A DNA stretch of 64,000 nt from Helianthus annuus. Taxonomy: Eukaryota > Streptophyta > Magnoliopsida > Asterales > Asteraceae. This document shows positions 33,940-46,237 of this stretch, in pieces. The DNA lies in assembly GCF_002127325.2 (NCBI RefSeq), contig NC_035445.2, positions 87,321,912 through 87,385,911 of the forward strand. Direction: 5' to 3'. A model generated the notes under the pieces. It did not search any database. It worked only from the letters and a program-made list of their open reading frames with translations, and was not told the DNA's origin. Both the position numbers and the translations under genes were made by a program. Numbering within the stretch: position 1 is the stretch's first letter; each line of letters opens with the position of its first letter.

Positions 33940-34700
33940 ACCCACAAGATTTACTAATTCTATATGTTCTTGAATCACCATATAATAAGTTGTTGGTCCT
34001 TCAAGTTCTTGACCAAATATTTGATTTTTATGACAAATTCTTTATGGGTTTTCAAGTTCTTGACCAAAGATTTGTTTTTTATGAGAAATGCTTCATGGGT
34101 TTCTTGAATTCTATATGTTCTTGACCAAATATTTGATTTTTATGACAAATTCTTTATGGGTTTTCAAGTTCTTGACCAAAGATTTGATTTTTATGAGAAA
34201 TGCTTCATGGGTTTCTTGAATTCTATATGTTCTTGACCAAATATTTGATTTTTATGACAAATTCTTTATGGGTTTTCAAGTTCTTGGCCAAAGATTTGAT
34301 TTTTATGAGAAATGCTTTATGGGTTTCTTGAAATTTATATGTTCTTGAATCATATATAACTTGGGTTTTCAAGTACTTGACTAAAGATTTGATTTTTATG
34401 AGAAATGCTTTATGGGTTTCTTGTATTCTATATGTTCTTGAGTCACATATAAGTTGGTTTTTCAAGTTCTTGACCAAAGATTTGATTTTTTTTAATGGGT
34501 TTTCAAGATTTTGCTTGAAATCTTGAATGTTCAATAAGCATTTTGAAAATATTCATAGGTTTTATCCACAAGATCCACTAGTTCTAATATTCTATATGTT
34601 CTTGAATCACATATAAGTTTGTTTGATTAAAGAACTCAAGTTGGGTCTTCAAGTTCTTGACTAAAAATTTGATTTTTATGAGAAAATTTTCAAGATTTTG
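33940..34700 (+). repeat. Tandem repeats directly upstream of the HD-ZIP III start codon
   Basis: A 112-bp period is exact between copies starting at 34011, 34123 and 34235 (GACCAAATATTTGATTTTTA). Each unit is itself two related half-units of about 56 bp (variant GACCAAAGATTTGATTTTTA). Diverged copies continue to about 34700. The region is probably promoter or 5' leader; the reading frames inside it on either strand are products of the repeat. Confidence 0.8.
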
Positions 34701-34808
34701 CTTGAAATCTTGAATGGTTACATGATCAAGAAAAGGGTTTGTTTCTTTAGTGTTTTGGGGTGAAATTTTGAATCTTTTTGTTTAGCAATCTTCACCGGTT
34801 TTGGAGTA

Positions 34809-37800
34809 ATGATGGCGGTGAGTTCGGGTTGCAAAGGGGACTCAATGGGGATGGATAACGGCAAGTATGTTCGGTACACGCCAGAACAAGTTGAAGCCTT
34901 AGAAAGATTGTACCATGATTGCCCAAAACCAAGCTCACTTCGTAGACAACAACTCATTCGTGAGTGCCCCATCCTTTCAAACATTGAGCCCAAACAGATC
35001 AAAGTTTGGTTTCAGAATCGAAGGTAAAATGTGAAATCTTTAATGAATAGTTCTTGATCTTGAAAACAACCCTTTCATCTTAGATGCATAAGTCCTTTGT
35101 GAAAATTTAAGTTCTTGATCTTGAATTACACCTTTTTCATCTTTTTGCAACTTTTTTTTAGTGAAAATTTAAGTTCTTGATCTTGAGTTACACCTTTTTC
35201 ATCTTAAATGCATAAGCCCATTGTGAAAATTTAAGTTCTTGATCTTGAATCACATCTTTTTCATCTTTTTGCAACTTTTTTTAGTGAAAATTTAAGTTCA
35301 TCTTGATCTTGACACACCCTTTCATCTTATCTTTTTCTAGTTTTGTAAATTTATAGTTAAAAAGTTTTTGTAGCTTCTTTTAAGCTATGCAGTTAATGCG
35401 GTAAAATATCGGATATCGGTCAAGGACCGATATTTGAGATATAGGTTATTTCGGTGAGATATCGGTAATTTTAACATAATGCAAAATTTACATATATAGC
35501 AATTTAACAATAATAATTCAGTGATATATCGGTTATATCGGTCAATTATCGGTGATATATCGGTTATATCGGTCAAATATCGGTGAGATATCGGTTATAT
35601 CAGTCAAATATCGGTCAATATCGCCGATAATATCGGTACCGATATTCTGACCGATATTTGACACCGATATTTTACTAGGGGACCGATATAACCGATATCT
35701 CACCGATATATCACCGATATTAACTGCATAGCTTTTAAGTTACAAGTTCAAATTCTTGATCTTGAAACACACCCTTCATGAATCATGTTAAGTGCATCAA
35801 TAAATATCAAAATTTGCACCATTGGGTGGTAATCTTTTTGAGGTTTAGTGGCTTTTTTAACTAAAAAGTTTACTCTTTGTACATAAAGATGTAGGGAAAA
35901 GCAAAGAAAAGAGGCATCAAGGCTGCAAGCCGTGAATAGGAAGTTATCCGCTATGAATAAGTTGTTAATGGAGGAAAACGATCGGTTGCAGAAGCAAGTT
36001 TCTAACTTGGTGTACGAAAACGGCTACTTTCGCCAGCAGACTCAAAACGTAACTAAATTCGCCTTTTATGTTACAAAATGTTTTTTTTTTTAAATTTTTT
36101 TTTGTTAACATTTTCCGTTATGTTACGCAGATGGCGCTTGTCACGACAGACACGAGTTGCGAGTCTGTGGTGACGAGCGGTCAACACCACTTGAGCCCTC
36201 AACATCCACCAAGGGATGCTAGTCCTGCAGGGTAATTTAGTAATTCCGCCACCAATTTTTTACAAGATAAATTATCTTTAGAGTAAACTGCCATTTTGGT
36301 CCCTGTGGTTTGGTCAATTTTGCCACTTTAGTCCAAAACTCAATTTTTTTGCATCTGGGTCCCTGTGGTTTCAGTTTTATTGTCATTTTGGTCCAAAAAT
36401 AAAATCAGGTCATATTTGTCTTATAAAATCCTGTTATTTTGTCATTTTCTGCAGTGGCAAATGATCATTTCTTTTTTATAAATAAATACCATATTTTATA
36501 AGACAAATATGACCTGATTTACTCCTGAGGAAAATGACAAAATTGCAGGATTTTATACGACAAATATGATCTGATTTCATTTTTGGACCAAAATGGCAAT
36601 AAAACTGAAACCACAGGGACCCAGATGCAAAAAGTTTGAGTTTTGGACTAAAGTGGCAAAAGTGACCAAACCATAGGGACCAAAATGATAGTTTACTCTT
36701 ATCTTTATGTTCTTGATTGATCACTAGTGACTACTTTACATGAATATAAATTTGAAAAATGTGTTTTTTTAGGCTTTTGTCCATTGCAGAGGAGACTTTA
36801 ACAGAGTTTTTATCAAAGGCTACTGGGACTGCTGTGGAGTGGGTCCAAATGCCTGGGATGAAGGTTCTTTGCACTTACTTTATTAAATATTTTAATTGTG
36901 TTTAATCATTCCATTAACCTTTAATTAATATTATCTCTTGATTTAATTAGAATTCTTCATAAAGGAACCTGCTAACCTTCTTATTCACATTGGAATCTCA
37001 TCATTTGAGTCACAATCCTCCACATTCAACCTTTTTATATATACTTTTTTGGTTTTTTTTTTTTTTTATTGTTCATCTTTTTGATTTTATAGGCTGGTGG
37101 AAACAATTTATATAATGTTTTTTAGGTGTTTAGATTCGGTTAATGTAGCACTAGAGGAAATGAAGATGTCAATGCGGGTCCCAACGCCCAATCCCATTTA
37201 TCTCGTCGGCGACGGGACCCACAAAACCATTTTCTTTCGTTTCCCACCTTCTGCTCGCAATGTTCATTTCTCCTCGTGTCAAGAAAATATGATTCACTAT
37301 CACATATTTTTTAGAGTAAATTACAAAAATCGTCCTTTATGTATGTCGCTTATTGCAAACTGTGTCCTTTGTCTTCAATAATTATAGAAAACGTACTTAA
37401 TGTTTGCAAACTCTTGCAAGTTATGTCCTTTAGCCCTAACTCAGTTAATTTTTATGGTTAAATCTGACCAAATGGAACCCACATGAGGGTATTTTTGTGG
37501 TTAAATCTGACCAAATGAACCCCACATGAAAGTAAAATGACCAAAATACCTTCATGCGGGGTCCATTTGGTCAGGTTTAACCACAAAAAATTAACTGAGT
37601 TAGGGCTAAAGGACATAACTTGCAAGGGTTTGCAAACATCGAGTACGTTTTCTGTAATTATTGAAGACAAAGGACACAGTTTGCAATAAGCGACATACAT
37701 AAAGGACGATTTTTGTAATTTACTCCATTTTTTATAACGATATAACTCGGACCCTTAAAATATGTAAATAATCCAAAAGAGTGAGACACAAGTTTACTGA

Positions 37801-40800
37801 AGTATTTGTGTAATGTTTCTTTAGTGTTGTTATAATTTCTTTGTGTAACCAATTTTGCAGCCTGGTCCGGATTCCATTGGAATCATTGCTATTTCTCATG
37901 GTTGCACCGGTGTTGCATCACGTGCATGTGGTCTTGTCGGTCTCGAGCCTACAAGAGTAAGCCCTTTACCTTAACCATGTGTGATTTGTGAGACCTGCAG
38001 CCTGTAAATACTGATTTATAAGTTTCCATTTTAGGTTGTTGAAATCCTTAAAGATCGGCCTTCATGGTTTCGTGATTGCCGAGCTGTAGATGTCCTCAAT
38101 GTGCTCACAACCGGAAATAATGGAACGATCGAGCTGCTTTACATGCAGGTTCGCACATGTACATTAACATGACTTTTGCACAAGTTTTGTACATGAAAAT
38201 AATGGTTTGACTCTTGTTACATACCAAACGAGAGAACTCAACCTAAAAGACTAGTCTGGTGGGTGAGAGAGCCCATCTGGTATATAAACCCCACATCAGT
38301 TGCCCATACAACCGATGTGGGACAAGTCTCATACCTTGCAATGGTATTAATCCATAACAACTCTTTTGTATGTCTATGTTTGTTTCTATAGCTTTATGCA
38401 CCAACTACTTTAGCACCAGCGCGCGATTTTTGGTTACTGCGTTATACGTCTGCTTTGGAGGACGGTAGCCTAGTGGTAAGTGTGAACCAGTTTTATTTTC
38501 TTAATGTGTGTTTTATTTGTTGGTTTTTAAGGAAGTTTCGTATCTTCGATTTTGTTGGCATAAAGGTATGTGAAAGATCACTTAACAACACTCAAAATGG
38601 CCCTACTATGCCACCCGTGCCTCATTTCGTTAGAGCCAAAATTCTGCCGAGTGGGTACCTCATACGACCCTGCGATGGTGGCGGCTCGATTATTCACATA
38701 GTTGACCATGTTGACTTTGAGGTACAAGAAAGAAAATCAACTCTTAATCCGACAATAGCGCTTGTGTATTGTTTGTTATACTAATTTCCGACTTTATTAC
38801 TTTCCATGTCATGTAGTCGATAAGCGTTCCAGAAGTTTTACGCCCTCTATACGAGTCATCAACGTTACTTGCTCAAAGAACGACACTTGCAGTATGACCA
38901 TCTGTCCATCTCTTTAATATTCTTTTAAAAGCGTTTTTTCCTTAACATTATTTATTTTTATTTTTATTTTTTTCTAGGCTTTTCGCCAGTTGAGGCAAAT
39001 TTCACAAGAGATTTCTCAACCGATGGTCACTAGTTGGGGACGACGACCAGCTGCTCTTCGTGCACTAGGCCAAAGAATGAGCAGGTTTTTTTTTATTATT
39101 ATTTAAAAAAAATGAAAAGTGTGACATCAAACTATCAAAGTGATTGTCTCTTAAATATTAAAGTGATGAAACGTAACGTATGTTGTTTTTGCGCAGAGGT
39201 TTTAATGAAGCAATTAACGGTTTTAGCGATGAGGGTTGGACTATGATGGAAAGCGATGGAGTTGATGACGTCACCGTTCTCGTAAACTCGTCTCCCGATA
39301 AGGTGATGGGCGCAACTCCATTGTATGCTGATGGATTTCCGTCAATCAGCAATGCGGTTTTATGCGCCAAAGCTTCAATGCTCTTACAAGTAAGTTGGTC
39401 AAAGCTTCAAACACACTTGTAGTTGTTACATTTTTTAAAAAAAATTATTTTAAAACAATAAATTCCATGGAAAAAGTTGAAAATATAAAATCACTTGTAC
39501 CAAAATTTTAATAGAGTTTATGTTAAGTTTGAATATCAAAAGCGATACGTTTGAGTTTGACCACAAAAGTCAAATTTTGGCAGAATGTGCCGCCTGCGAT
39601 ACTAACAAGATTCTTGAGAGAACACCGGTCGGAATGGGCGGATAGCAGTATCGATGGTTACTCGGCTGCATCGGTTAAAGGTGGTCCATGTGGTTTGCCG
39701 CTAGCTAGAAGTGGCGGCTTTGGCGGTCAGGTTATCCTTCCACTAGCTCATACAATCGAGCACGAAGAGGTACGCTTTAAAACACTGGAACTTTATCGTA
39801 CTTCATTCACGGATTATCAATTCGGTTATCTTCTTGAAGCAGTTTATGGAGGTTATTAAGCTTGAAAACATATCTCATTATCGGGCCGAAGACATGCTCA
39901 TGCCCGGAGATATTTTCTTTTTGCAAGTAAGTAAATTTGTTATCGGATTACGATTATATAATCACAATCCAAACACCCCTAATCACTAAATGCGTTTGTT
40001 TTCCAGCTTTGTAGCGGAGTTGATGAAAACGCGATCGGCACTTCCGCTGAACTTATTTTTGCTCCGATCGACGCCTCTTTCACCGATGATGCTCCGCTCC
40101 TACCTTCCGGTTTTCGCATAATCCCGATCAATAATGTAATGGTCAAATGACTAATCTTCTAGTAGATTTGATTCTTTTATAGTCAACTAACATTTGGTTT
40201 CTTAATCATACATGATTCACACAGAATTCTCAGAACCCGACACGTGATCTTGCATCAACTCTCGAGGTGGGCCCACCGGGGAAACGAACACCAGCGGATT
40301 ACCTCGGTCAAAGTGGGCCCACAAAATCCGTTATGACAATAGCTTTTCAATTTGCTTTTGAAATACATCTTCAAGAAAGCATAGCAGCCATGGCTAGACA
40401 GTATGTGCGTAACATCATATCATCTGTTCAACGAGTTGCATTAGCACTCTCACCGTCCCCGTTTGGCCCACGAAGCCTGCAAGCCCCATCTGGTACCCCT
40501 GAAGCCCAAATGTTAGCCCGTTGGATCTGTCAAAGCTTTCGGTAACTCTTTGCGACTTAACTTGTATTGTACCTAGTAATAATCAAAGTTTGATGATCAA
40601 CTATTCTAATTTCTTTTTGTGTAGTTGCTTTCTTGGTGAAGATCTTTTCAAAACCGTTGATGAACGTAATGATTCGCTGCTTAAAACACTTTGGCATCAT
40701 TCGGATGCCATAATGTGTTGTTCTTTAAAGGTAATGCTTTTTATATATATATATAGGGGATGGATCATGAGAAAACTAGTTTAAATGAGAAAACCAAAAA

Positions 40801-41561
40801 ACTAACTAAAAAAACCTAAAAAAAACCAATTTTTTTTTTTACAATATTTTAAATAAAAGTCGCTACTTTTTATGTATGGAAAAAAATTTTCAAAAAAAAA
40901 AAAATTGTTGTACTGCACATGTGCACTAATACGGAAAGCCTAAACCACTTAACCCACCCCCCCACCGACACCCCCCAAAAACCTAAACCCCCCCACCCCC
41001 CACCCCCCACCCAAAAAAACCTAAATTCACCCTCCCACCAAAAGCCTAACCCCCCCCCACCCCCCCCCCCCCCCCCCACCCCCAAAAAAAAAAAAAAAAA
41101 ACCTAAACCCCCCCTCCCCCCACACCCAAAAACCTAATCCTAATCCTAAACCTTCAAAAAAAACTAACCCTAAAAGCTAAACTAGACTCAAAAAGCTAAT
41201 TTTAAGCATGTAATGCAATTGTAGTACATGTTATATTGCACATGTGCACTACTATAATAATAGTGTTGAAAATAAGACGACACCATAAATCTTTTTTTAT
41301 GTCATAAAAAATATGCTCGAATATACTTGAATGAAAGATAAGAAAATTTGTGATCTTATGGTGCCATTTTTGTTTTAAAATGATAACGTATGGAGAAATG
41401 GGAAATGTTTGAAAAGTTATATATTTTTTTTTCCAATTTTACCCCTCCTTCATTAAAAGTCCCCCCCTCCTTCATTAAAAGTCTCCCTTCCCCTCCTTTT
41501 TAGTGGATTTTAGTTAATTTTCTAGTTTTCTCATTTATATCTAGTTTTCTCATGATCCTCT

Positions 41562-41607
<46 letters not shown>

Positions 41608-42078
41608 GCACACACACACATATATACATTATGTATCATGGTTTTATATTGAAACATTTGTGTTTCTAAAAGTCAAAATGTTATGATTTTGCAGGCGTTG
41701 CCGGATTTCACCTTTGCGAATCAAGCGGGGTTAGATATGCTTGAAACGACATTAGTTTCACTTCAAGACATTACTCTCGACAAGATCTTTGATCGAGGTG
41801 GAAGAACGAGTGTTTGCTCTGAACTCCCACAGATTCTACAACAGGTAAATATTAGTTCATAAATATGAGTTGTTTGACTTTAAGAAGTCAAAGTCAAATG
41901 TAAGCGTTTTTGTTTGTTGGTTTGGTTTTAGGGTTTTGCTTGTCTTCCTGGTGGCGTGTGCTTGACGAGCATGGGGAGACCTGTTTCATACGAAAGAGCG
42001 GTAGCTTGGAAGGTGTTGAACGATGAAGAGAGTCCTCACTGCATAGCGTTTGTGTTCGTGAATTGGTCGTTTGTTTGA
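34809..42078 (+). CDS. ATHB-8: Class III HD-ZIP transcription factor, ATHB-8 type
   Basis: Nuclear transcription factor; Arabidopsis ATHB-8 acts in procambium and xylem formation. Coding exons: 34809-35023, 35889-36048, 36131-36231, 36773-36863, 37861-37956, 38035-38148, 38392-38475, 38566-38721, 38817-38891, 38978-39084, 39197-39389, 39584-39769, 39843-39926, 40007-40135, 40225-40541, 40625-40730, 41695-41844, 41932-42078. All have GT-AG junctions and phases agree; 836 residues, normal for the family. Homeodomain ~18-80 (KYVRYTPEQVEALERLYHDC, IKVWFQNRR), leucine zipper ~84-115, START ~155-370 (MPGMK/PGPDSIG at 185-195), MEKHLA at the C-terminus ending VNWSFV. The LVTTDTSCESVV, LNNTQNGP and STLLAQRTT segments favour ATHB-8 over CORONA, PHB or REV. 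ATG codons at 34809 and 34812 are adjacent. Regulation by miR165/166 is expected from the site at the exon 4/5 junction. Confidence 0.96.
35385..35731. mobile_element. hAT-like MITE in HD-ZIP III intron 1
   Basis: Ends CTATGCAGTTAAT / ATTAACTGCATAG, with a perfect 8-bp duplication CTTTTAAG (35377-35384, 35732-35739). The interior is dense in ATATCGGT/ACCGATAT words that would fold back. Confidence 0.85.
36281..36698. mobile_element. Mutator-like fold-back MITE in HD-ZIP III intron 3
   Basis: Ends GAGTAAACTGCCATTTTGG and, read inward from the right, GAGTAAACTATCATTTTGG; perfect 9-bp duplication TTATCTTTA (36272-36280, 36699-36707). The 418 bp consist of two arms with almost no loop. Confidence 0.88.
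36853..37870 (+). promoter_or_regulatory. miR165/166 target site, split by intron 4
   Basis: CTGGGATGAAG closes exon 4 (36853-36863) and CCTGGTCCGG opens exon 5 (37861-37870). Spliced together they form the 21-base site complementary to miR165/166 that is conserved in all HD-ZIP III mRNAs. The site exists only after removal of the 997-bp intron. Confidence 0.93.
37314..37725. mobile_element. Mutator-like fold-back MITE in HD-ZIP III intron 4
   Basis: Inverted ends GAGTAAATTACAAAAATCG lie between TATTTTTTA (37305-37313) and CATTTTTTA (37726-37734), a 9-bp duplication with one change. It has the same length (412 bp) and sequence type as the copy at 44380. Confidence 0.87.
38231..38335. repeat. 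Dispersed repeat with CCCACATC palindrome in intron 6
   Basis: A GC-richer block contains ACTAGTCTGGTGGGTGAGAG, a TATATAAACC stretch and the hairpin CCCACATC...GATGTGGG (38290-38321). I recall similar blocks dispersed in many eudicot genomes, but I cannot verify the family here. Confidence 0.5.
40756..41564. mobile_element. (TA)n-flanked element in HD-ZIP III intron 16
   Basis: Inverted ends GGGGATGGATCATGAGAAAA and, read inward from the right, GGGAGAGGATCATGAGAAAA continue about 40 bp. Both sides are (TA)n. The interior has a C-rich tract (about 40955-41130). No coding capacity. Confidence 0.75.
41565..41604. repeat. (TA)n microsatellite
   Basis: Right flank of the element at 40756, followed by a short (CA)n. 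Confidence 0.93.
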
Positions 42079-42447
42079 ATCTTTGAAAGTCAAAAGAGAA
42101 ACTTGTTATGCTTAGAAAGACTAGCTTTAGAAAGCTAAACATGTTGCATACGATAGGTATATTTAAAAGGCTATGGCTTTCTATTGGTTTTAAGATACAT
42201 GTGCTTGTTACTCCAACTTAAAGATTATTGAATGAAGTTTTAGGGTTTAGTTCACTTTTTGGAACTATTTTTGACATTTTGTTGCAAATATACCATTATT
42301 ATCTTAAATTATATACACTTTACTTTTAAAAAATGAAGGATTCTAAATTGAAGGTACATAATATGATGATTGATTACAAACTTACAAGAATGATTAAGAA
42401 CCCAATGTAATTTGGTATCCTTTCCCTTTGTTAATGTACAAGTCTAA

Positions 42448-42731
42448 GGGCTGTTTAATTACCTCTTAATGGTTCAGACCTCTTACTGGTTCAGCACTTA
42501 ATGGTTTAGACTGTTTGTTTCGTGAGCAGATGTCTGAATGGTTCAGACATTTGCCTCTGAATGGTTAAGTTTTATACAGAGTCTGAATGGTTAAGACCTT
42601 TAATCTGAATTGGTCAGATATTTGCCTCTGAATGGTTAAGCATTATACTGGCTCTTATTGGTTCAGCACTTAATGGTTCAGACATCTTATTGGTTCAGCA
42701 CTTAACCATTCAGAAGTTGCCAAACAGCCCC
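42448..42731. mobile_element. Tourist-like MITE, GGGCTGTTT family, copy 1
   Basis: Inverted ends GGGCTGTTT / AAACAGCCCC lie between TAA copies (42445-42447, 42732-42734). The interior repeats TTAATGGTTCAGA. It sits just 3' of the HD-ZIP III gene. Confidence 0.75.
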
Positions 42732-42734
42732 TAA

Positions 42735-43722
42735 GAAAATGTAACCACAAGTTTTTATTGATTAATGTCACAAACTTCTTGTTTCAAGGTATTGGGTTAT
42801 TAACCAAATTTTATTGCCTCATTGCTTTAAGAAACCCTTAATATAAGGGTTTTTTAGTGAAAAATAACAACAATTACAAGTTATCATGTTTTTAACAATT
42901 TGATAGGTATGCATCTTTTTAAATTGTAAATAAATCTCATCCACCATTACATACAGAACTACACAATTATAGTATCTCCTCTCGTAACTTTCTTTCATAC
43001 TCTTTCTACAATGGTTGGTAGGCAGAGTACATTAGTTTGGTAATAACGGATCATGAGTAGCTCACGATACAGTTTAATATGGTCTTGATTTTATATAGCA
43101 AGAAGCACACCGAGACGCAAGGTGCTTCTACAATTTTTTAATAGGTTTTTAGCATCCTACCGAAAATATGGTTAAAAATAAGCTTTATATATGTGATTTA
43201 ATATATAAATTACCCACATGTACAACCTCAGTGCGGAGCCATAATTTTTTTCCTACGGGTTCACTTTTTTTTGGTTATCAAATTTTTCACAACTAAACCT
43301 TAAAATTTTCAGGTCGGATCAGGTCAAATTTCTTTCAACCAAACGTTAAAATTTTCCCGAGGGCGAATTGGGTCATATCTAAACGGGCCAGGCAAAAAGT
43401 TATTTTCCAAAGGTGGTAGAACCAAACATGTACCGGCAAACTCACAAGACCCACCAACACCTTGTTAACACATGAGATTGTCGGAAAAAGACAAAAAACT
43501 ATGGGAAGTTGGATTTGCGCTTATCGCTGTACCACACCTTGACGGTTGAATGATACGATACTTATGGAAAATGCTCAAAGCACCCATATGGCAATAAAAT
43601 CACTAGCAGGAATCCAAAAGCATCATATCAACAATACTGCTAGGTCATCCCATAAGTCACATGGATGATAAAAGTATGAATATATGTAGACAGATTACGA
43701 CTTACAGTATGAGAACCGACTT
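42735..43722. other. Intergenic between convergent HD-ZIP III and SHH1 genes
   Basis: AT-rich. A patch near 43230-43420 has repeat-like sequence. No gene seen. Confidence 0.4.
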
Positions 43723-46204
43723 CTAATATTCTGGCTGGCCACAGAGTCTATCCAACCGAACACTTTCCTAAAACACAAAAGGTTATACATAAACGTTAAC
43801 ATTAATCTTTAAACCATACTACTAAGGTCAAACTTGTCATATTTTAGTTTCATTTGGGTAACACTAATTCACGGCATTTGCGTAAAACTGAAGTTGAGAT
43901 AGACACTTTTGACCTCAAAAGTCAAAGTCAGCTCTACGTTATTTAACTTTCTGTTCTTACCTCAGAGTTGTCATGTTCATACCGAATCCGGAAAACGCAT
44001 CTGCAACCTCTTATATCATGCAACTTTCTTTGAATATCGATAACTTGAGCATCATAATATTTTGCTTGATCCATTTTCTCCTGATAGTGTACCCAAAAAA
44101 AAAAGTTAGCATCCAAAAACCGAAAGATGCTAGTTAAAAATTGATTGCGGTGTACCGACTTGTAAGCAGAGTAGGGTATCTCCAACCATGACTTTATTGC
44201 ATTCTGAGTTCTCAAGTGGGACCGATCGTTCCCTCACGTTTTTAGCATGGACCCACTCATTCTCTTCTGTCCCAAAACCAATATATCTTACTAGAACTTG
44301 CTGAAATTTATTATAAAAACATCAGCTTTTATATGTTGCAATTTATAATAGTAAGTAAATTTGTGTATATAAAGCAAAAGAGTAAATTACAAAAATCGTC
44401 CTTTATGTATGTCACTTATTGCAAACTGTGTCCTTTATCTTCAACAATTTCAGAAAACGTACTCGATGTTTGCAAACCCTTGCAAGTTATGTCCTTTAGC
44501 CCTAACTCAGTTAATTTTTTGTGCTTAAATCTGACCAAATGGACCCCACATGAGGGTATTTTGGTCATTTTACTCTCATGTGGGGTCCATTTGGTCAGAT
44601 TTAACCACAAAAATACCCTCATGTGGGGTCTATTTGGTCAGATTTAACCACAAAAATTAACTGAGTTAGGGCTAAAGGACATAACTTGCAAGGGTTTGCA
44701 AACATCGAGTACGTTTTCTGTAATTACTAAAGACAAAGGACACAGTTTGCAATAAGTGACATACATAAAGGACGATTTTTGTAATTTACTCAAAGCAAAA
44801 TAAACAAACCCTTTAGAACTTTAGACCAAAAAGTATATTAATGAACTTTTCAAAAGGTAAAACTTTAAACGATACGAACTTACGGGTCCATCTGATTCAA
44901 GAAATTTGTGTGTGATAAAAGTCTCCACATCGTACCTGTAAAAGTATGGCCATATGATTGTTGGGTACTAACAGTGGCGAAGCTTGAGATTTCCGACCGG
45001 GGGGTCAAAAACGTATATACCCAAAAATTTCTATAAAACAGGGGGTCGAAAACGTATACACCCAAAATTTTCTATACGAAAACTACATATTCTCCACTAC
45101 TGAGCGAAAAGTTCGGGGGGTCGGCCGCCCCCTCCCACCCCCACTATGCTTCGCCAATGGTTACTAAGCATCTTTATTTCGTTACATGTAAGCTTACCAT
45201 GAATCATCTGATGATTTTGCCTCGAATTCCATGTTTGACAGATCTATAACTTTTTCTCCTGCATATATTAATCAAAATCAATGCCGATAGTTATTTTTTA
45301 ATTGTTATGGAAGGAAAAGAGGTAATTATGAGGCACCTTTAGACATATCGGAAGTCTCGTTAATGTTCTCCAACGCACAGGCTTCTTGGGCAGGTGGGAA
45401 ATTGTTTGGGACAATAGGCGACGTACCTTTTGACATAAGATCTTGCTGCCTAACAAGAAACCAATCTTGAACCTGATATATGAATGATAATGAAATAAAC
45501 GTGTAAATAAGCGCACAAAAAGTTTAGTGGCTTTTTATTAGGGCTGTAAACGAACAAAACGTTCGGCGAACAGTTCGTGAACCGTTCGGCGGGAAGTTTG
45601 TTTGTGTTCGTTCGCTTATTAAACAAACGAACACGAACAAGAAATTTCGTTCGTTTAGTTAAACGAACAAACATGAACAAAGGTCGCGTTCGTTTGTCTA
45701 TGTTTGTGAACGTTCGGTAACGTGTTCGTTTGTGTTCAATAGATCATTAGTGTTTTTAGTTTTTATATTTATTTAAATACTTCAAAATTCCAAAAAATTA
45801 AATATTTAATAAGTGTCAGTGTATTATATATTTTGTTCGTGAACGATTATTTGTGTTCGTTTGTTTCCATTTGTGTTCATGAACATTAGTTTGTGCTCTT
45901 TTGTGTTCGTCAACGTTTGTTTTTGTTCGTTGCCTAAAATTAACAACCAAACACAAACAAACATGAACAAGTTCATTTCCTTAACAAACAAACACGAACA
46001 TAAAATCTCGTTCGATAAGTGTCCGTGAACGATTCGCGAACCCATATATTTTCTAAAACACGAACACGAACAATGTCTTGTTCGTGTTCGTTCGGTTCGT
46101 TTGCAGCCCTACTTTTTATAAATAATGTTAGCAAGTATGAAAAGAAGGCACAGACCTCGGTCCATTTTAAAGCAGGTTTTCCAGCACGACTTGCAGAACG
46201 GCTG

Positions 46205-46237
<33 letters not shown>

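Noticed and set aside
34223..34534. Minus-strand 103-codon Lys-rich frame upstream of the HD-ZIP III gene
   Set aside because: It is the 112-bp tandem repeat read in one frame; its periodic protein sequence reflects the DNA repeat.
37097..37381. 94-codon frame inside HD-ZIP III intron 4, considered as an extra exon
   Set aside because: The flanking exons join in phase without it, it would interrupt the conserved PGMKPGPDS segment and the microRNA site, and it ends in a MITE arm.
40870..41137. Gly/Trp-rich and Pro-rich frames
   Set aside because: They come from the C-rich tract of the (TA)n-flanked element.
45824..46045. Asn/Thr/Glu-rich frame in SHH1 intron 3
   Set aside because: It lies wholly within the GTTCGTTTG-repeat hAT MITE.
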